The notes under the pieces were generated by a model. That model ran no database searches, had not been told where the DNA came from, and was given only the letters and a program-made list of their open reading frames with translations. From the NCBI GenBank assembly GCA_002706985.1, contig PAKP01000053.1, positions 1 to 64,000 on the forward strand: a stretch of 64,000 bases of DNA, in the 5' to 3' direction. Shown here piece by piece: positions 8,999-18,781 of this stretch. Position 1 is the first letter of the stretch. Each line of letters begins with the position of its first letter. The stretch comes from Sneathiella sp. (GTDB taxonomy: Bacteria > Pseudomonadota > Alphaproteobacteria > Sneathiellales > Sneathiellaceae). The translations under genes and the position numbers were made by a program.

Positions 8999-10140
8999 GA
9001 TATCAGGCCCCGGCTTTTCGCACTCGACTGCAGAAACCCATCAATGGTTTTGAACATTTCGGGTGTATCCAGCAGGAAAGCATCATGACCCTTGTCCGTC
9101 TCCACTTCGACGAAGCTGACATTGGCCGCCGCGGCAATCAGCGCATGGACAATCTCCCTGTTCTCCGAGGTCGGGAACAGCCAGTCGCTGGTAAAGGAGA
9201 CAATGCAGAAGCGGGTCTTCGTTCCTTCAAAAGCATTGGCGAGGGAGCCGCCGTGGTCTTCCACCAGATCGAAATAGTCCATGGCGCGGGTGATATAGAG
9301 ATAGGAGTTGGCATCGAACCGATCGACAAAATTAATGCCCTGATAACGGAGGTAGCTCTCTACCTGAAAATCCGCATCAAAGCCGTATGTCAGATTATCC
9401 CGATCCTGTAGATTCCGGCCAAATTTACGATGCAATGCGGCTTCTGACAAATAGGTTACATGCGCGGCCATACGGGCAACGGCGAGGCCTGCGGTCGGCT
9501 TGCTTTCGCTTGCGTAATAATTGCCGCTCTGCCAGTTCGGGTCGGCCATGACAGCCTGCCTTCCAACCTCATGAAACGCAATATTTTGCGCGGAGTGCCG
9601 TGCGGCACAGGCAATGGGAATCGCGCTGAAAACTCGGTCGGGATAGGCACTTGCCCATTGTAGGGCCTGCATTCCCCCCATGGATCCGCCGATGACGCTG
9701 AACCAGCTTTCTATTTCAAGATAGTCCTGCAGAAGGGCCTGCGCCCGCACCATATCAGCAATTGTGATGATCGGGAAATTCAATCCATACGGCTTGCCGG
9801 TCTTTGGGTCCGTGTCTTTCGGGCCGGTCGTTCCCATACAGCCGCCCAGAACATTACTGCAGACGATAAAGTACTTATCGGTATCGAGAACCTTGCCCGG
9901 GCCGATCATAATATCCCACCAGCCGTTTTTGCCGGTCAGCGGCTGACGGCTGGCGGCAAACTGGTCGCCCGTCAGCGCATGGCAGATCAGAATCGCATTG
10001 GATTTGTCCGCATTCAATTGCCCATAGGTGCAGTAGGCGATATTGACGGCCTCCAGCGAGATGCCACAATCCAGCGGTAAGGGGGTTTCCGTTGCGAGAA
10101 CAACGGAGTGATTACCGGAATGTGGAGGGTTTGCGGACAC
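8995..10140 (-). CDS. metX: Homoserine O-acyltransferase MetX
   Basis: Alpha/beta-hydrolase that activates homoserine for sulfhydrylation (381 aa). The nucleophile elbow [13 protein letters not shown] carries the catalytic Ser, with [12 protein letters not shown] and [10 protein letters not shown] supplying the likely Asp and His. MetX enzymes were long called acetyltransferases, but many that pair with MetW and MetZ use succinyl-CoA. The MetZ-type sulfhydrylase at 53-54 kb makes succinyl specificity plausible here; that is inference. The ATG at 10140 is preceded by a consensus -35. Confidence 0.93.
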   Translation of the reverse strand: MSANPPHSGNHSVVLATETPLPLDCGISLEAVNIAYCTYGQLNADKSNAILICHALTGDQFAASRQPLTGKNGWWDIMIGPGKVLDTDKYFIVCSNVLGGCMGTTGPKDTDPKTGKPYGLNFPIITIADMVRAQALLQDYLEIESWFSVIGGSMGGMQALQWASAYPDRVFSAIPIACAARHSAQNIAFHEVGRQAVMADPNWQSGNYYASESKPTAGLAVARMAAHVTYLSEAALHRKFGRNLQDRDNLTYGFDADFQVESYLRYQGINFVDRFDANSYLYITRAMDYFDLVEDHGGSLANAFEGTKTRFCIVSFTSDWLFPTSENREIVHALIAAAANVSFVEVETDKGHDAFLLDTPEMFKTIDGFLQSSAKSRGLIS

Positions 10141-10203
10141 GTTTACTTCTCTTTTCGCCTAAATTGGATTAGAAAAATCTTTGTTTTGCATGACTTTGCT
10201 GTT

Positions 10204-10232
10204 AGCTAGTGCGGCGAGGCGAGGTCTGTCAA
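10204..10232 (-). promoter_or_regulatory. Candidate sigma-70 promoter for metX-metW
   Basis: On the minus strand a perfect TTGACA (10227-10232) is followed after 17 bases by CTAGCT (10204-10209), 64 bases upstream of the metX start. No SAM-II-like aptamer is visible in this leader, unlike that of metZ. Confidence 0.45.
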
Positions 10233-10304
10233 TATATTCTTTGCCAATTAAAGGGCTTTGTGGTCCAATTTTGACGAAATGGTCTGTTTATTCAGGTAAC
10301 TAAA

Positions 10305-11159
10305 GTGACAATAACAAATACGAAACTGGAAGCACTTCGGGCTGAAATCGATCGGCTGGATATGGAACTTCTGTCGGTTCTGGAAAAGCGCGTTGCCATT
10401 GTCGAGGATATCGCGGCGGCAAAAAAGGAAGATGGCAAGGCGACCGCCTTTCGTCCGGGCAGAGAGGCGTCCATTCTTCGCAATATTCTTAAGACGCATT
10501 CCAGCAAACTTCCTGATGCGGTTGTTGCGGCGATCTGGCGGGAGCTTATTTCCGCGGTTGGCGCGATGCAGCGGCCCTACTCCGTTTCCATTACGGCCCC
10601 GGACAAGTCGGTCGGTTACTGGGATCTTGCAAGATTTCATTTTGGTTCGGCGACACCAATGAAGCTTTATCAGCTCCCGACGGTGGTTCTTCGTGAAGTA
10701 TATGAAAATCCGTCGACGTTGGGCGTGCTGCCATGGCTGTCCCGGGAGCGGGATACCTGGTGGATGCAGCTTGCGCAGGGCGGGGACAATGTTCCGAAGA
10801 TTCTCGCGGCCCTGCCGTTTCTCGATAACCCCTCCGGCGGTTTTGAAGACTTGAACTCGTTGGTGATCGGACAGGCGGAGCCGGAACCCTCCGGTGACGA
10901 TGTGACTTTGATGGTCGTCGTTACCCGCGATGAAGTGAGCCGCGCCCGCCTCAATGAGAACCTCGCCAAGGCCGGCCTCAAGGGCTATTGCGCTGACTCC
11001 CGGACTCCAGATACCGGAGACGGGGACTGGTTGCATCTTATTGAAATGCCGGAATTTGTGGCGAAAAATGACGCGCGCCTTGAAGAACTTGGCAAGATAA
11101 ACGGAGACGGGTTTATCAAGGCGGTTATCCTTGGGGCTTATGCCGTCCCCATACAATAA
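10305..11159 (+). CDS. Chorismate mutase with C-terminal degenerate prephenate-dehydratase-like domain
   Basis: Residues 1-90 form an AroQ-type chorismate mutase: LRAEIDRLDMELLSVLEKR, VEDIAAAKKE, then R.GREASILRNIL. The remaining 190 residues resemble the two-lobed dehydratase scaffold (ARFHFGS..., VLREVYENPSTLGVLPW). I do not see the TRF catalytic motif of true prephenate dehydratase, so this part may be structural or regulatory. The start is GTG at 10305. It is followed by an aminotransferase and a TyrC-type dehydrogenase, forming a tyrosine/phenylalanine operon. A long minus-strand frame over the same bases is a shadow. Confidence 0.88.
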   Translation: MTITNTKLEALRAEIDRLDMELLSVLEKRVAIVEDIAAAKKEDGKATAFRPGREASILRNILKTHSSKLPDAVVAAIWRELISAVGAMQRPYSVSITAPDKSVGYWDLARFHFGSATPMKLYQLPTVVLREVYENPSTLGVLPWLSRERDTWWMQLAQGGDNVPKILAALPFLDNPSGGFEDLNSLVIGQAEPEPSGDDVTLMVVVTRDEVSRARLNENLAKAGLKGYCADSRTPDTGDGDWLHLIEMPEFVAKNDARLEELGKINGDGFIKAVILGAYAVPIQ

Positions 11160-11191
11160 CTATTCACGTAATCCCAGTTGAAAGCAATGCT

Positions 11192-12280
11192 ATGACGACA
11201 CCGGTCCCGCAACCAGGTATTATGACCATATCACCCTATGTGGGCGGTAAATCAAAGGCGGGAGAGAACCAGAAGGTTGCGAAGCTCTCCTCCAATGAGT
11301 CCCCGCTCGGCCCAAGCCCCAAGGCTGTCGCTGCGATAGAGGCTGTACTGAAGGACGGACATCGGTATCCGGATGGCGGCTCCCGGCTTTTGATCGAAGC
11401 GATTGCCGAGATACATGATATTAACCCGGCGCATATCGTCTGCGGGAATGGTTCGGATGAACTGATTTCACTGCTGAACATGGCCTATGTCGGACCCGGT
11501 GACGAGGTACTTTTTCCTGAGCATGGCTTCCTGATGTATGCCATTTCCGCGACTGTTGCCGGGGCAACGCCGGTTAAGGCACCGGAGGTGAACCGGACGA
11601 CCGATGTTGACAGTCTGCTTGCGGCGGTAACAGAAAGAACGAAGATTGTGTTCCTTGCCAATCCGAATAATCCAACGGGAACCTACATCTCGCATTCGGA
11701 GGTGGAACGCCTGAGGGATGGGTTGCGGGACGATATCCTGCTGGTTCTTGATGCGGCTTATGCGGAATATGTGACACGGGAAGATTATCGGGCTGGAATA
11801 GAAATGGTGGAGGCTCATGACAATGTCGTCATGACGCGCACATTCTCGAAAATCTATGGTCTCGCGGCGGCGCGTCTCGGCTGGGCTTATTGTCCGCCTG
11901 CCGTTGTTGATGTCCTTAATCGTGTACGCGGACCTTTCAACATCAACGCGCTGGCCCAGGCGGGTGGCGCCGAGGCGGTGCGGGATCAGGCGCATATTGA
12001 AAAGGCGCGACAGCATAATGAGAAATGGCTACCGGTTCTGACGCAAAGTTTCCGCGGAATGGGCCTGGACGTGACCCCGAGCGTCGGCAATTTCCTGCTG
12101 CTCGACTTCGACGGTACCGGTAAGTCGGCGGCGGATGCCGAAGCTTATCTGGCGGAGCAGGGGTTGCTGCTGCGGGCAGTGGCCGGATATGGTCTGCCTA
12201 ACTGCCTGCGCATGACAATCGGGCTGGAAGATGAGAACCATGCAGTGATAGAGGCACTGCGGACGTTTCTTGGGAAATAG
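11192..12280 (+). CDS. hisC: Histidinol-phosphate/aromatic aminotransferase (HisC family)
   Basis: PLP-dependent class II aminotransferase of 362 residues. Substrate and cofactor segments seen: SSNESPLGPSPKA, GNGSDELISLL, NPNNPTGTYIS and DAAYAEY. The PLP-binding Lys is in TRTFSKIYGLAAARLGW, followed by RGPFNINALAQ. Members placed between chorismate mutase and prephenate/arogenate dehydrogenase usually act on aromatic keto acids or prephenate. So this is probably the aromatic paralogue (often called hisC2) rather than the histidine-pathway enzyme. It ends three bases before tyrC. Confidence 0.88.
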   Translation: MTTPVPQPGIMTISPYVGGKSKAGENQKVAKLSSNESPLGPSPKAVAAIEAVLKDGHRYPDGGSRLLIEAIAEIHDINPAHIVCGNGSDELISLLNMAYVGPGDEVLFPEHGFLMYAISATVAGATPVKAPEVNRTTDVDSLLAAVTERTKIVFLANPNNPTGTYISHSEVERLRDGLRDDILLVLDAAYAEYVTREDYRAGIEMVEAHDNVVMTRTFSKIYGLAAARLGWAYCPPAVVDVLNRVRGPFNINALAQAGGAEAVRDQAHIEKARQHNEKWLPVLTQSFRGMGLDVTPSVGNFLLLDFDGTGKSAADAEAYLAEQGLLLRAVAGYGLPNCLRMTIGLEDENHAVIEALRTFLGK

Positions 12281-12283
12281 ATT

Positions 12284-13225
12284 ATGACGGAAGTAAAATT
12301 CAAACGACTGGCCCTCGTGGGAATCGGCCTGATCGGCTCTTCGATTGCCCGGTCCGCGCGCAAGAACGGTCTCGCCGATGAAATCGTCTGCGCGGCCCGC
12401 ACGGCAGACAGCCGCCGCGTCGCCAAGGAGCTTGGGGTTGTTGATGAGGCGTATGACAATCCAGTTGACGCGGTCAGGGGCGCGGATCTGGTGATTTTCT
12501 GTACCCCTCTCGGCACCTATGGCAAGCTGGCGGAACAGGTTGCGCCGGTACTCGAAAAAGGCGCTATTCTTACCGATGTGGGTTCGGTCAAAAGCGCGGT
12601 GATCGAGGCCATCGGACCGCATGTGCCGGAGGGCGTGGAGTTTGTTCCGGGCCATCCGGTTGCGGGAACGGAAAAGTCCGGGCCCGCCGCTGGCTTTGCG
12701 GAACTCTTTATCAATCGCTGGCTCATCCTGACGCCGTGCGGGCGGGCAAGCGATGCTGCGGTTGAGAAACTGACTGCCTTCTGGGCCGCCATGGGCAGCA
12801 AGGTAGAGATAATGGATGCGGATCATCATGATCTCGTCCTTGCCATCACGTCCCATATTCCGCATCTGATCGCCTATAACATCGTTGGCACAGCGGACGA
12901 TCTGGAAGATGTGACCCAGTCGGAAGTCATTAAATACTCTGCGGGTGGTTTTCGGGATTTTACCCGTATCGCCGCATCCGACCCTACCATGTGGCGGGAT
13001 GTTTTTCTGCACAACAAGGAGGCCGTGCTGGAGATGCTGGGCCGCTTTACCGAGGACCTGACAGCATTGCAGCGGGCCATCCGGCGGGACGACGGAGAGA
13101 CTTTGTTCAATATCTTTTCCCGCACGCGGGCGATCCGGCGGCAGATTATCGATGCCGGGCAGGAAACGCCGGAGCCTGATTTCGGCCGTACGCATAAAGT
13201 GGAAGACACCGAGAAGAAATCCTGA
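12284..13225 (+). CDS. tyrC: Prephenate/arogenate dehydrogenase (TyrC/TyrA family)
   Basis: NAD(P)-dependent oxidative decarboxylation of prephenate or arogenate towards tyrosine (313 aa). The Rossmann motif ALVGIGLIGSSIARS opens the protein. FCTPLGTYGK, TDVGSVKS, the HPVAGTEKSGP block with its catalytic His region, and DLVLAITSHIPHLIA follow. There is no fused chorismate mutase; that activity is encoded by the first gene of the operon. There is no ACT domain, so feedback control, if any, lies elsewhere. Confidence 0.92.
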   Translation: MTEVKFKRLALVGIGLIGSSIARSARKNGLADEIVCAARTADSRRVAKELGVVDEAYDNPVDAVRGADLVIFCTPLGTYGKLAEQVAPVLEKGAILTDVGSVKSAVIEAIGPHVPEGVEFVPGHPVAGTEKSGPAAGFAELFINRWLILTPCGRASDAAVEKLTAFWAAMGSKVEIMDADHHDLVLAITSHIPHLIAYNIVGTADDLEDVTQSEVIKYSAGGFRDFTRIAASDPTMWRDVFLHNKEAVLEMLGRFTEDLTALQRAIRRDDGETLFNIFSRTRAIRRQIIDAGQETPEPDFGRTHKVEDTEKKS

Positions 13226-13230
13226 GAGAA

Positions 13231-14277
13231 CTATTTGCTCCCGATAACGGAGCCGAGTTGCATCAGGAAAACGGGGCCAAGATACATCCCGCCATCCTGA
13301 GCGGATAGCGGCAGAGCGATATATCGCCTGCCCTCTTCATCTTCCCGCGAGAGCAGGTTAAGCCCGAACCCGATTGTGCGGGCCGTCTGGGCATCTAACT
13401 GACGTGTTTCGGTCAAAGCTGCCAGGATTGCGCCATAGCCGGAGATACGGGTATCAAGTATGCCGAGGGGACGCATCCTGTCATCAAGGGAAATTGCACC
13501 TTCGCCCGTCATGGCGCTTTGGCCCCATTTGATATTCAATCCTTCAACATCGACATATCCCCCGTTGTCTCGCCAGATCGCGAGTGTATCCTCTGCGGGC
13601 AGGCGCGGAATCTGACCGTGAAGAACGGCGGAGATGGAGAAATCCTCTATCCGGCGGCCCAGCGGAAAATCGGCCATGCTATCGACGGTTACATCTTCGG
13701 CACGCAGGACAATCTGCTGTGCGGCAAGTTTCGGCTTTTCGTTCTGGGCTTTAGTGTCACTGGGCGGCATTGGTCGCCCATGAAGCTGTACCCTGTGCGC
13801 CGTGAGCGGAGGATGCCAGGACGGCAGGGCATCGAGTTCCCTGATATCGAGGGCAACGGTTTGCAGGCGTCCCTGAAGATTGAATGTTGCGCTCCCCAAT
13901 GCAGAGGCGGATGAAACATCGAGTGTTCTCTCTTCTCCATTCTCCTGCCAGCGGGCTTTTATGTCTCCGTTGGTGCCAAAAATGACATGGTTAATCTGCC
14001 AAGGCTGAACCACGGCCCAGAACTCGGGAATTCTGATAACAAGGGACTGGACATGTGTCGGATTAGCGAGGGCAAGATTCTCTGTTGTTACTTTGACGCG
14101 ATAGGGAAAGCCGGATGTCACCAGAGGATCATGGGTGACGTCATATCCTTCGCTGATACGCCGCTCTCGCCAGTTGTCGGCGAGTTCCACAAGCCGGTCA
14201 GCGACATGATGCCACCAATAGACATAGCCGCCTGCAATAACGATCAGCGCCAATATTCCACTATACAGGATTCGCAT
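13231..14277 (-). CDS. DUF2125 domain-containing protein
   Basis: A 348-residue protein with one N-terminal membrane anchor (about residues 4-22, LYSGILALIVIAGGYVYWW) and a large exported domain. The WRERRISEGYDV and GFPYRVKVTTENL pieces, and the repeated strands on glycine- and aspartate-rich turns, match DUF2125 proteins, which are common in alphaproteobacteria. Function is unknown; an envelope role is likely from topology. It is convergent with tyrC (five-base gap). Confidence 0.82.
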   Translation of the reverse strand: MRILYSGILALIVIAGGYVYWWHHVADRLVELADNWRERRISEGYDVTHDPLVTSGFPYRVKVTTENLALANPTHVQSLVIRIPEFWAVVQPWQINHVIFGTNGDIKARWQENGEERTLDVSSASALGSATFNLQGRLQTVALDIRELDALPSWHPPLTAHRVQLHGRPMPPSDTKAQNEKPKLAAQQIVLRAEDVTVDSMADFPLGRRIEDFSISAVLHGQIPRLPAEDTLAIWRDNGGYVDVEGLNIKWGQSAMTGEGAISLDDRMRPLGILDTRISGYGAILAALTETRQLDAQTARTIGFGLNLLSREDEEGRRYIALPLSAQDGGMYLGPVFLMQLGSVIGSK

Positions 14278-14377
14278 TTAAAGTCCGGGGTTGATTGCTT
14301 GTGAAACTGCCTGGCACTCTATATAGAAAGGACAGTAACTGTCACCGAATTTTCGGCATCCGGACCCTTCGTATCTT

Positions 14378-15286
14378 ATGATCAATTCCGCCGCCCCCTT
14401 GCATGAGACATTATTCCTGAAGGCCATGCCTTTTATTTTCGTGTTTCTGTGGAGCACGGGATTTATCGGGGCAAAACTCGGCCTCCCCTATATCGAACCG
14501 CTGAACTTTCTTGCGATCCGCTTTGGCATTGGCTTTTTATTGATGGTACCGGTCGTCCTGTTCACGCGGACCCATTGGCCCGCTCGCGGGCAGGATTATT
14601 TCCATATCTCTGTTGGCGGCCTTCTGATGCACGGCGGTTATCTCGGCTTTGTTTTTCTCTCTATCAGCTACGGGACACCGGCAGGTATCTCTGCGCTTAT
14701 TGTCGGCATTCAGCCTTTGATCGTTGCGGCTCTCGCGGGCTTCTTATTGAAAGAGGATGTCTCTCTGCAAAAATGGATCGGTTTGCTGCTGGGCCTTGCC
14801 GGTGTTTTCCTCGTTGTCTTCAATAAGCTGGCCTTGGGGGAAGGAACCTATTTTGCGATGAGCTTCTCCTTTATCGCGCTTTTCTGTATTGCGGCCGGAA
14901 CCCTGTATCAGAAGCGTTTCTGCTCAAATATGAACATCAAGAGCGGCAATATGATCCAGTTCGCAGTGGCGGGCGTGTATTTTTTCATCACCTCCCAAAT
15001 TTTCGAGACGGGACGCATTGTCTGGTCCGGCGAGCTGATCTTCGCGCTGCTCTGGCTGGTGTTTGTTCTGTCGCTTGGCGCCATGACGCTGTTGTATCTG
15101 TTGCTGCGAAGCGGAGCGGCGGCAAATGTCTCCAGCCTGTTTTACCTGACCCCGCCCTGCACGGCGGTGGTTGCCTATTTCCTCTTCGACGAGCAGCTTG
15201 GGTTCCTTTCCCTGATCGGCATGGCGGTTGCGGCGGTTGGCGTTGCATTGGTAAATTATCAACGGAAGAAGACGGGTGGCGTATGA
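14378..15286 (+). CDS. EamA/DMT family transporter
   Basis: Second drug/metabolite exporter in the window, 302 residues with about ten helices. The N-terminal FVFLWSTGFIGAKLGLPYIEPL and the repeated GLAGVFLVVFNKLALGE are EamA hallmarks. It is not a close copy of the exporter at 5.4-6.3 kb. The stop overlaps the start of the ChaC-like gene by four bases (ATGA), implying coupling. The substrate is unknown. Confidence 0.86.
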   Translation: MINSAAPLHETLFLKAMPFIFVFLWSTGFIGAKLGLPYIEPLNFLAIRFGIGFLLMVPVVLFTRTHWPARGQDYFHISVGGLLMHGGYLGFVFLSISYGTPAGISALIVGIQPLIVAALAGFLLKEDVSLQKWIGLLLGLAGVFLVVFNKLALGEGTYFAMSFSFIALFCIAAGTLYQKRFCSNMNIKSGNMIQFAVAGVYFFITSQIFETGRIVWSGELIFALLWLVFVLSLGAMTLLYLLLRSGAAANVSSLFYLTPPCTAVVAYFLFDEQLGFLSLIGMAVAAVGVALVNYQRKKTGGV

Positions 15287-15885
15287 CACGGAAATATGAC
15301 TTGCAGCTGGAGCCCGATCTGCCCCCCGTCGATTATCCTCAGCCGGAATTGCCGGAGGGCCAGGATCTCTGGATTTTCGGATATGGGTCGTTGATGTGGC
15401 GACCGGGCTTCGATCATCTGGGCATCCGCGATGCCCGGCTTTTCGGATATCACCGGGCCTTCTGTGTGTCTTCCATTGTGCATCGTGGAACGCCGGAAAA
15501 TCCGGGGCTTGTGTTGGGCCTTGATCGGGGCGGCTCCTGCCGCGGGAAAGGTATTCTTTGCCCCGCAGATATACGTGAACCCGTCATTGATTATCTTTAC
15601 CGGCGTGAAATGGTCACCAGTGTTTACCGGCCAAGGATGGTTCGGATCAAGCTGCTGGACGACGGCGTCATGGCGTCAGCACTGACTTTTGTTGCCGATC
15701 CATCTCACGCGCAATATTGCGGCAAGCCCGCAGTGGAAGAGGCGGCGAAAATCATCGCCCGCGCCCATGGCCGTGGCGGTCCCAATGTGGACTATTTAAA
15801 AAGCACGCTGGAGCATCTTGATGAATTCGGAATCGCGGAAGGCCCCCTTCATCGCATCCTCAATCTGATCGAACGCGGAATTTAA
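15283..15885 (+). CDS. Gamma-glutamylcyclotransferase, ChaC-like
   Basis: A 200-residue ChaC-type protein. The N-terminal LWIFGYGSLMWRPGF is the family's signature, FGYHRAFC follows, and the general acid Glu is likely in REMVTSVYRP. Known ChaC enzymes cleave glutathione to 5-oxoproline and Cys-Gly in the cytoplasm. It is translationally coupled to the upstream exporter, so the pair might export a glutathione breakdown product or an amino acid; that is inference. Confidence 0.9.
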   Translation: MTRKYDLQLEPDLPPVDYPQPELPEGQDLWIFGYGSLMWRPGFDHLGIRDARLFGYHRAFCVSSIVHRGTPENPGLVLGLDRGGSCRGKGILCPADIREPVIDYLYRREMVTSVYRPRMVRIKLLDDGVMASALTFVADPSHAQYCGKPAVEEAAKIIARAHGRGGPNVDYLKSTLEHLDEFGIAEGPLHRILNLIERGI

Positions 15886-15906
15886 AGGTTTTGCCATCAA
15901 GTATGG

Positions 15907-16335
15907 CTACTTGGCGAAGAGCTGATCCAGGTTCCTGAATGCTTTCAGTTCTATGGCATTGCCGGCCGGATCGGTGAAAAACATTGTTGCCTGCTCTCCC
16001 GGCTCGCCCTTGAAACGGATATAGGGTTCAATGACGAAGTCGATGCCTGAGCCGGTCAGGCGGTCGGCGGCTTTCTGCCAGTCGTCCATGTCCATGACCA
16101 ACCCGAAATGACGGCAAGGCACACCATGTCCGTCGACAGCACTGGTTTTGACGGTACCAATTTCCTCCGGCGCAAGATGGGCAACGATCTGATGACCGTA
16201 AAAATTGAAGTCTACCCAATCCGAGGAACTGCGCCCTTCACCGCACCCGAGGAGATCTTTATAGAACGCGCGCGCGGCCTCAAGGTCGTCGACCGGAAAG
16301 GCCAGATGAAAGGGGCGGATGGTTTTTTCCGTCAT
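15907..16335 (-). CDS. VOC family (glyoxalase-like) protein
   Basis: With the ATG at 16335 the protein has 142 residues and starts [15 protein letters not shown], the natural beginning of a vicinal-oxygen-chelate fold. Further upstream codons in this frame add a tail unlike the family. The ligands expected at [18 protein letters not shown] and [13 protein letters not shown] are present. FYKDLLGC and [17 protein letters not shown] suggest a dioxygenase-like or lyase-like member of unknown substrate. It follows nrdJ by 28 bases. Confidence 0.84.
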   Translation of the reverse strand: MTEKTIRPFHLAFPVDDLEAARAFYKDLLGCGEGRSSSDWVDFNFYGHQIVAHLAPEEIGTVKTSAVDGHGVPCRHFGLVMDMDDWQKAADRLTGSGIDFVIEPYIRFKGEPGEQATMFFTDPAGNAIELKAFRNLDQLFAK

Positions 16336-16363
16336 GAATAACTCCGATAAAGAATGTTCGCTA

Positions 16364-18694
16364 TTAGCTGCATTTTGAATAACCGCATGTGGTGCAGGTA
16401 TCGCAGCCTTCAATTTTAAGCAAGCCGGCTTCTCCGCATTGCGGGCACTGACGTAAGAGACCCTCTTTCGGTTTGCTTTCCCCATCCACCATGACTTTTG
16501 AGACAGCTTCGCTTGCCTTGTCTTTGTTCTCCCCGGCGGGAGGGAGGAAACCAATCTGGATCATATGGGTTTCAATAACTTCGCCAATGGCCGCCAGGAG
16601 AGAGGGAACATATTTCCCCTTAACCCAGGCGCCGCCGCGCGGATCGAAAACGGCTTTCAGCTCCCCGACAACAAAACTGACATCACCGCCCCGGCGAAAG
16701 ACAGCGGAGATCATCCGGGTGAGGGCAACGGTCCAGGCAAAATGCTCGACATTCTTGGAGTTGATGAAAATCTCAAACGGACGCCGCCGTCCATCCTGAA
16801 TAATGTCATTCAATGTTATATATATGGCGTGATTGCTCTCTGGCCAACGCAGTTTGTAGGTTTGTCCGGGTAGTGTGCCGGGGCGGTCCAGTGGCTTGGT
16901 CATATAAACAATGCCGCCTGCCTCGAAGCTGTCATCGGGTGTGGAGAAGGGCTCCTGTAGGGGCAGATCGGGCTGTCCACTGGTGTCATTTTGCTTCTTC
17001 ACCTCAAGGACAGCTCCGGTAACGTCATTGGGCCGGTAGGTAGTGCAGCCCTTACAACCCTGCTCATAAGCCTGAAGGTAAATATCCTTGAAATTTTCGA
17101 AGCTGATGTCCTCAGGACAATTGATGGTTTTGGAAATGGAACTGTCAATATAGTCCTGCACGGCCGCCTGCATACGTACATGGTCCGGCGGTGTTAAGAC
17201 CTGCGCATCCACGAAGTAATCGGGCAGCGGGGCATCTTCGCCTTTCAGGCGCCGGAAAAGTCGAAGTGCATAATCGGTTACTTCCTCCGTCCTGCGGCTG
17301 TCATCGGGCATCAGGACATTGCGGGTGTATGAAAAGCTGAAAACCGGTTCGATCCCGCTCGAGACATTATCGGCGAGCAATGAAATGGTTCCGGTCGGCG
17401 CGACGGACGTGATAAGGGCGTTGCGTATTCCATTTTCCGCGATGGCCTTCTGCACATCCTTATCAAGTTTCCGGATCGTTTCACCGGCAAGATATTTTTC
17501 CTTGTCATAAAGCGGAAACGCCCCCTTTTCCCTCGCAAGTTCGGTGGAGGCAAGATAGGCTGACCGCTGAATCTGTGCCATCCACTTGCGGGTGAGATCA
17601 AGCGCCTTTTCTGATCCATAACGAACGCCGCACATGATCAGAGCGTCGGCAAGCCCGGTAATTCCAAGACCGATCCGTCGTTTTGTCCGCGCTTCATTTG
17701 CCTGCTCGGGCAGTGGATAGCCCGAAACATCAATCACATTATCCATCAACCGGATGGCATCCCTCACCACACCATCGAGTTTGTCTAGATCGACGGCGGC
17801 TTTTCTCTCAAACGGGTCCGTCACCATTTTTGTCAGGTTAACGGATCCCAGAAGGCAGGCGCCATAGGGCGGCAGCGGCTGTTCCCCGCACGGGTTGGTG
17901 CCGGTTATGGTTTCGCAATAATATAAATTGTTCCGGGCGTTGATCCGGTCGATAAAGATGACGCCCGGCTCCGCAAAGGCGTAGGTCGCGCGCATTATCT
18001 CATTCCACAGATCGCGGGCCTGAAGCGTTTTGTACAAAGTTCCGTCAAACCGGAGCTCCCACGCATCATCCTTCTTGACCGCCTCCATAAACGCATCCGT
18101 TACCAGCACTGAGAGATTGAACATCCGGAGCCGGCCGGGGTCCTGCTTTGCCTTGATGAAATCCAGAATATCCGGATGGTCGCAGCGCATCGTTGCCATC
18201 ATGGCGCCGCGGCGGGAGCCGGCGCTCATGATCGTGCGGCACATGCTGTCCCAGACATCCATAAAACTGAGCGGGCCGGAGGCATCCGACCCCAAAGCAC
18301 GGACGGGTGCCCCCTTCGGCCTCAGGGTTGAGAAGTTGTAGCCAATGCCACCGCCTTGCTGCATGGTCAGGGCCGCTTCCTTCAGGTTATCGAAGATGGA
18401 CGACATATCGTCGCCTATATCGCCCATGACGAAACAGTTAAACAGGGTGACCTTCCGCTTCGTTCCTGCACCGGATAAAATGCGGCCAGCCGGAAGGAAT
18501 TTATAATCCTCAAGGAGGGCATAAAAGCGCTCTTCCCATTTGTCGCGGGCTTCAGCGGGCTCAACCTCGGCCATGGCTTTGGCAACACGCCGCCAGCTAT
18601 CTTCGATTGAGCGTTCCTTGTTGTTGTCATCGGCGGATCTGTGCCGGTATTTCATATCCCAAATCTGCTGTGAAATGGGGGCAACGGGTGGCAT
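16364..18694 (-). CDS. nrdJ: Vitamin B12-dependent ribonucleotide reductase (class II)
   Basis: Makes deoxyribonucleotides with an adenosylcobalamin radical, with no need of oxygen. The protein has 776 residues. Seen in order: [31 protein letters not shown], a [10 protein letters not shown] loop, and the active-site [14 protein letters not shown]. Then GITSL-type barrel segments, a TSCPD domain ([20 protein letters not shown]), and a Cys-rich C-terminus (CPQCG...[12 protein letters not shown]). The tail should shuttle electrons to the active site. The start at 18694 has a GAGGTG site. I see no cobalamin riboswitch in the short leader. Confidence 0.95.
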   Translation of the reverse strand: MPPVAPISQQIWDMKYRHRSADDNNKERSIEDSWRRVAKAMAEVEPAEARDKWEERFYALLEDYKFLPAGRILSGAGTKRKVTLFNCFVMGDIGDDMSSIFDNLKEAALTMQQGGGIGYNFSTLRPKGAPVRALGSDASGPLSFMDVWDSMCRTIMSAGSRRGAMMATMRCDHPDILDFIKAKQDPGRLRMFNLSVLVTDAFMEAVKKDDAWELRFDGTLYKTLQARDLWNEIMRATYAFAEPGVIFIDRINARNNLYYCETITGTNPCGEQPLPPYGACLLGSVNLTKMVTDPFERKAAVDLDKLDGVVRDAIRLMDNVIDVSGYPLPEQANEARTKRRIGLGITGLADALIMCGVRYGSEKALDLTRKWMAQIQRSAYLASTELAREKGAFPLYDKEKYLAGETIRKLDKDVQKAIAENGIRNALITSVAPTGTISLLADNVSSGIEPVFSFSYTRNVLMPDDSRRTEEVTDYALRLFRRLKGEDAPLPDYFVDAQVLTPPDHVRMQAAVQDYIDSSISKTINCPEDISFENFKDIYLQAYEQGCKGCTTYRPNDVTGAVLEVKKQNDTSGQPDLPLQEPFSTPDDSFEAGGIVYMTKPLDRPGTLPGQTYKLRWPESNHAIYITLNDIIQDGRRRPFEIFINSKNVEHFAWTVALTRMISAVFRRGGDVSFVVGELKAVFDPRGGAWVKGKYVPSLLAAIGEVIETHMIQIGFLPPAGENKDKASEAVSKVMVDGESKPKEGLLRQCPQCGEAGLLKIEGCDTCTTCGYSKCS

Positions 18695-18720
18695 GAGGCA
18701 CCTCGTATCCTGTAAATTCA

Positions 18721-18740
18721 GACTATCTATAAATATAGTC
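18721..18740. promoter_or_regulatory. AT-rich palindrome upstream of nrdJ
   Basis: GACTAT and ATAGTC are separated by eight bases, and an inner CTAT/ATAG continues the symmetry. The site ends 26 bases before the nrdJ start. It resembles, but does not match, an NrdR box. Confidence 0.3.
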
Positions 18741-18781
18741 CGAAAGGAACGATGCGCAAAATCTAAAGTGGAATGCCGGCC

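Noticed and set aside
10248-11156. Long minus-strand open frame of about 300 codons opposite chorismate mutase
   Set aside because: The plus frame has clear mutase motifs and belongs to an operon; the reverse frame has no recognisable domain and an atypical composition.
12029-13195. Long minus-strand open frame of about 390 codons opposite tyrC
   Set aside because: Shadow of a well-supported dehydrogenase; no motif or ribosome site.
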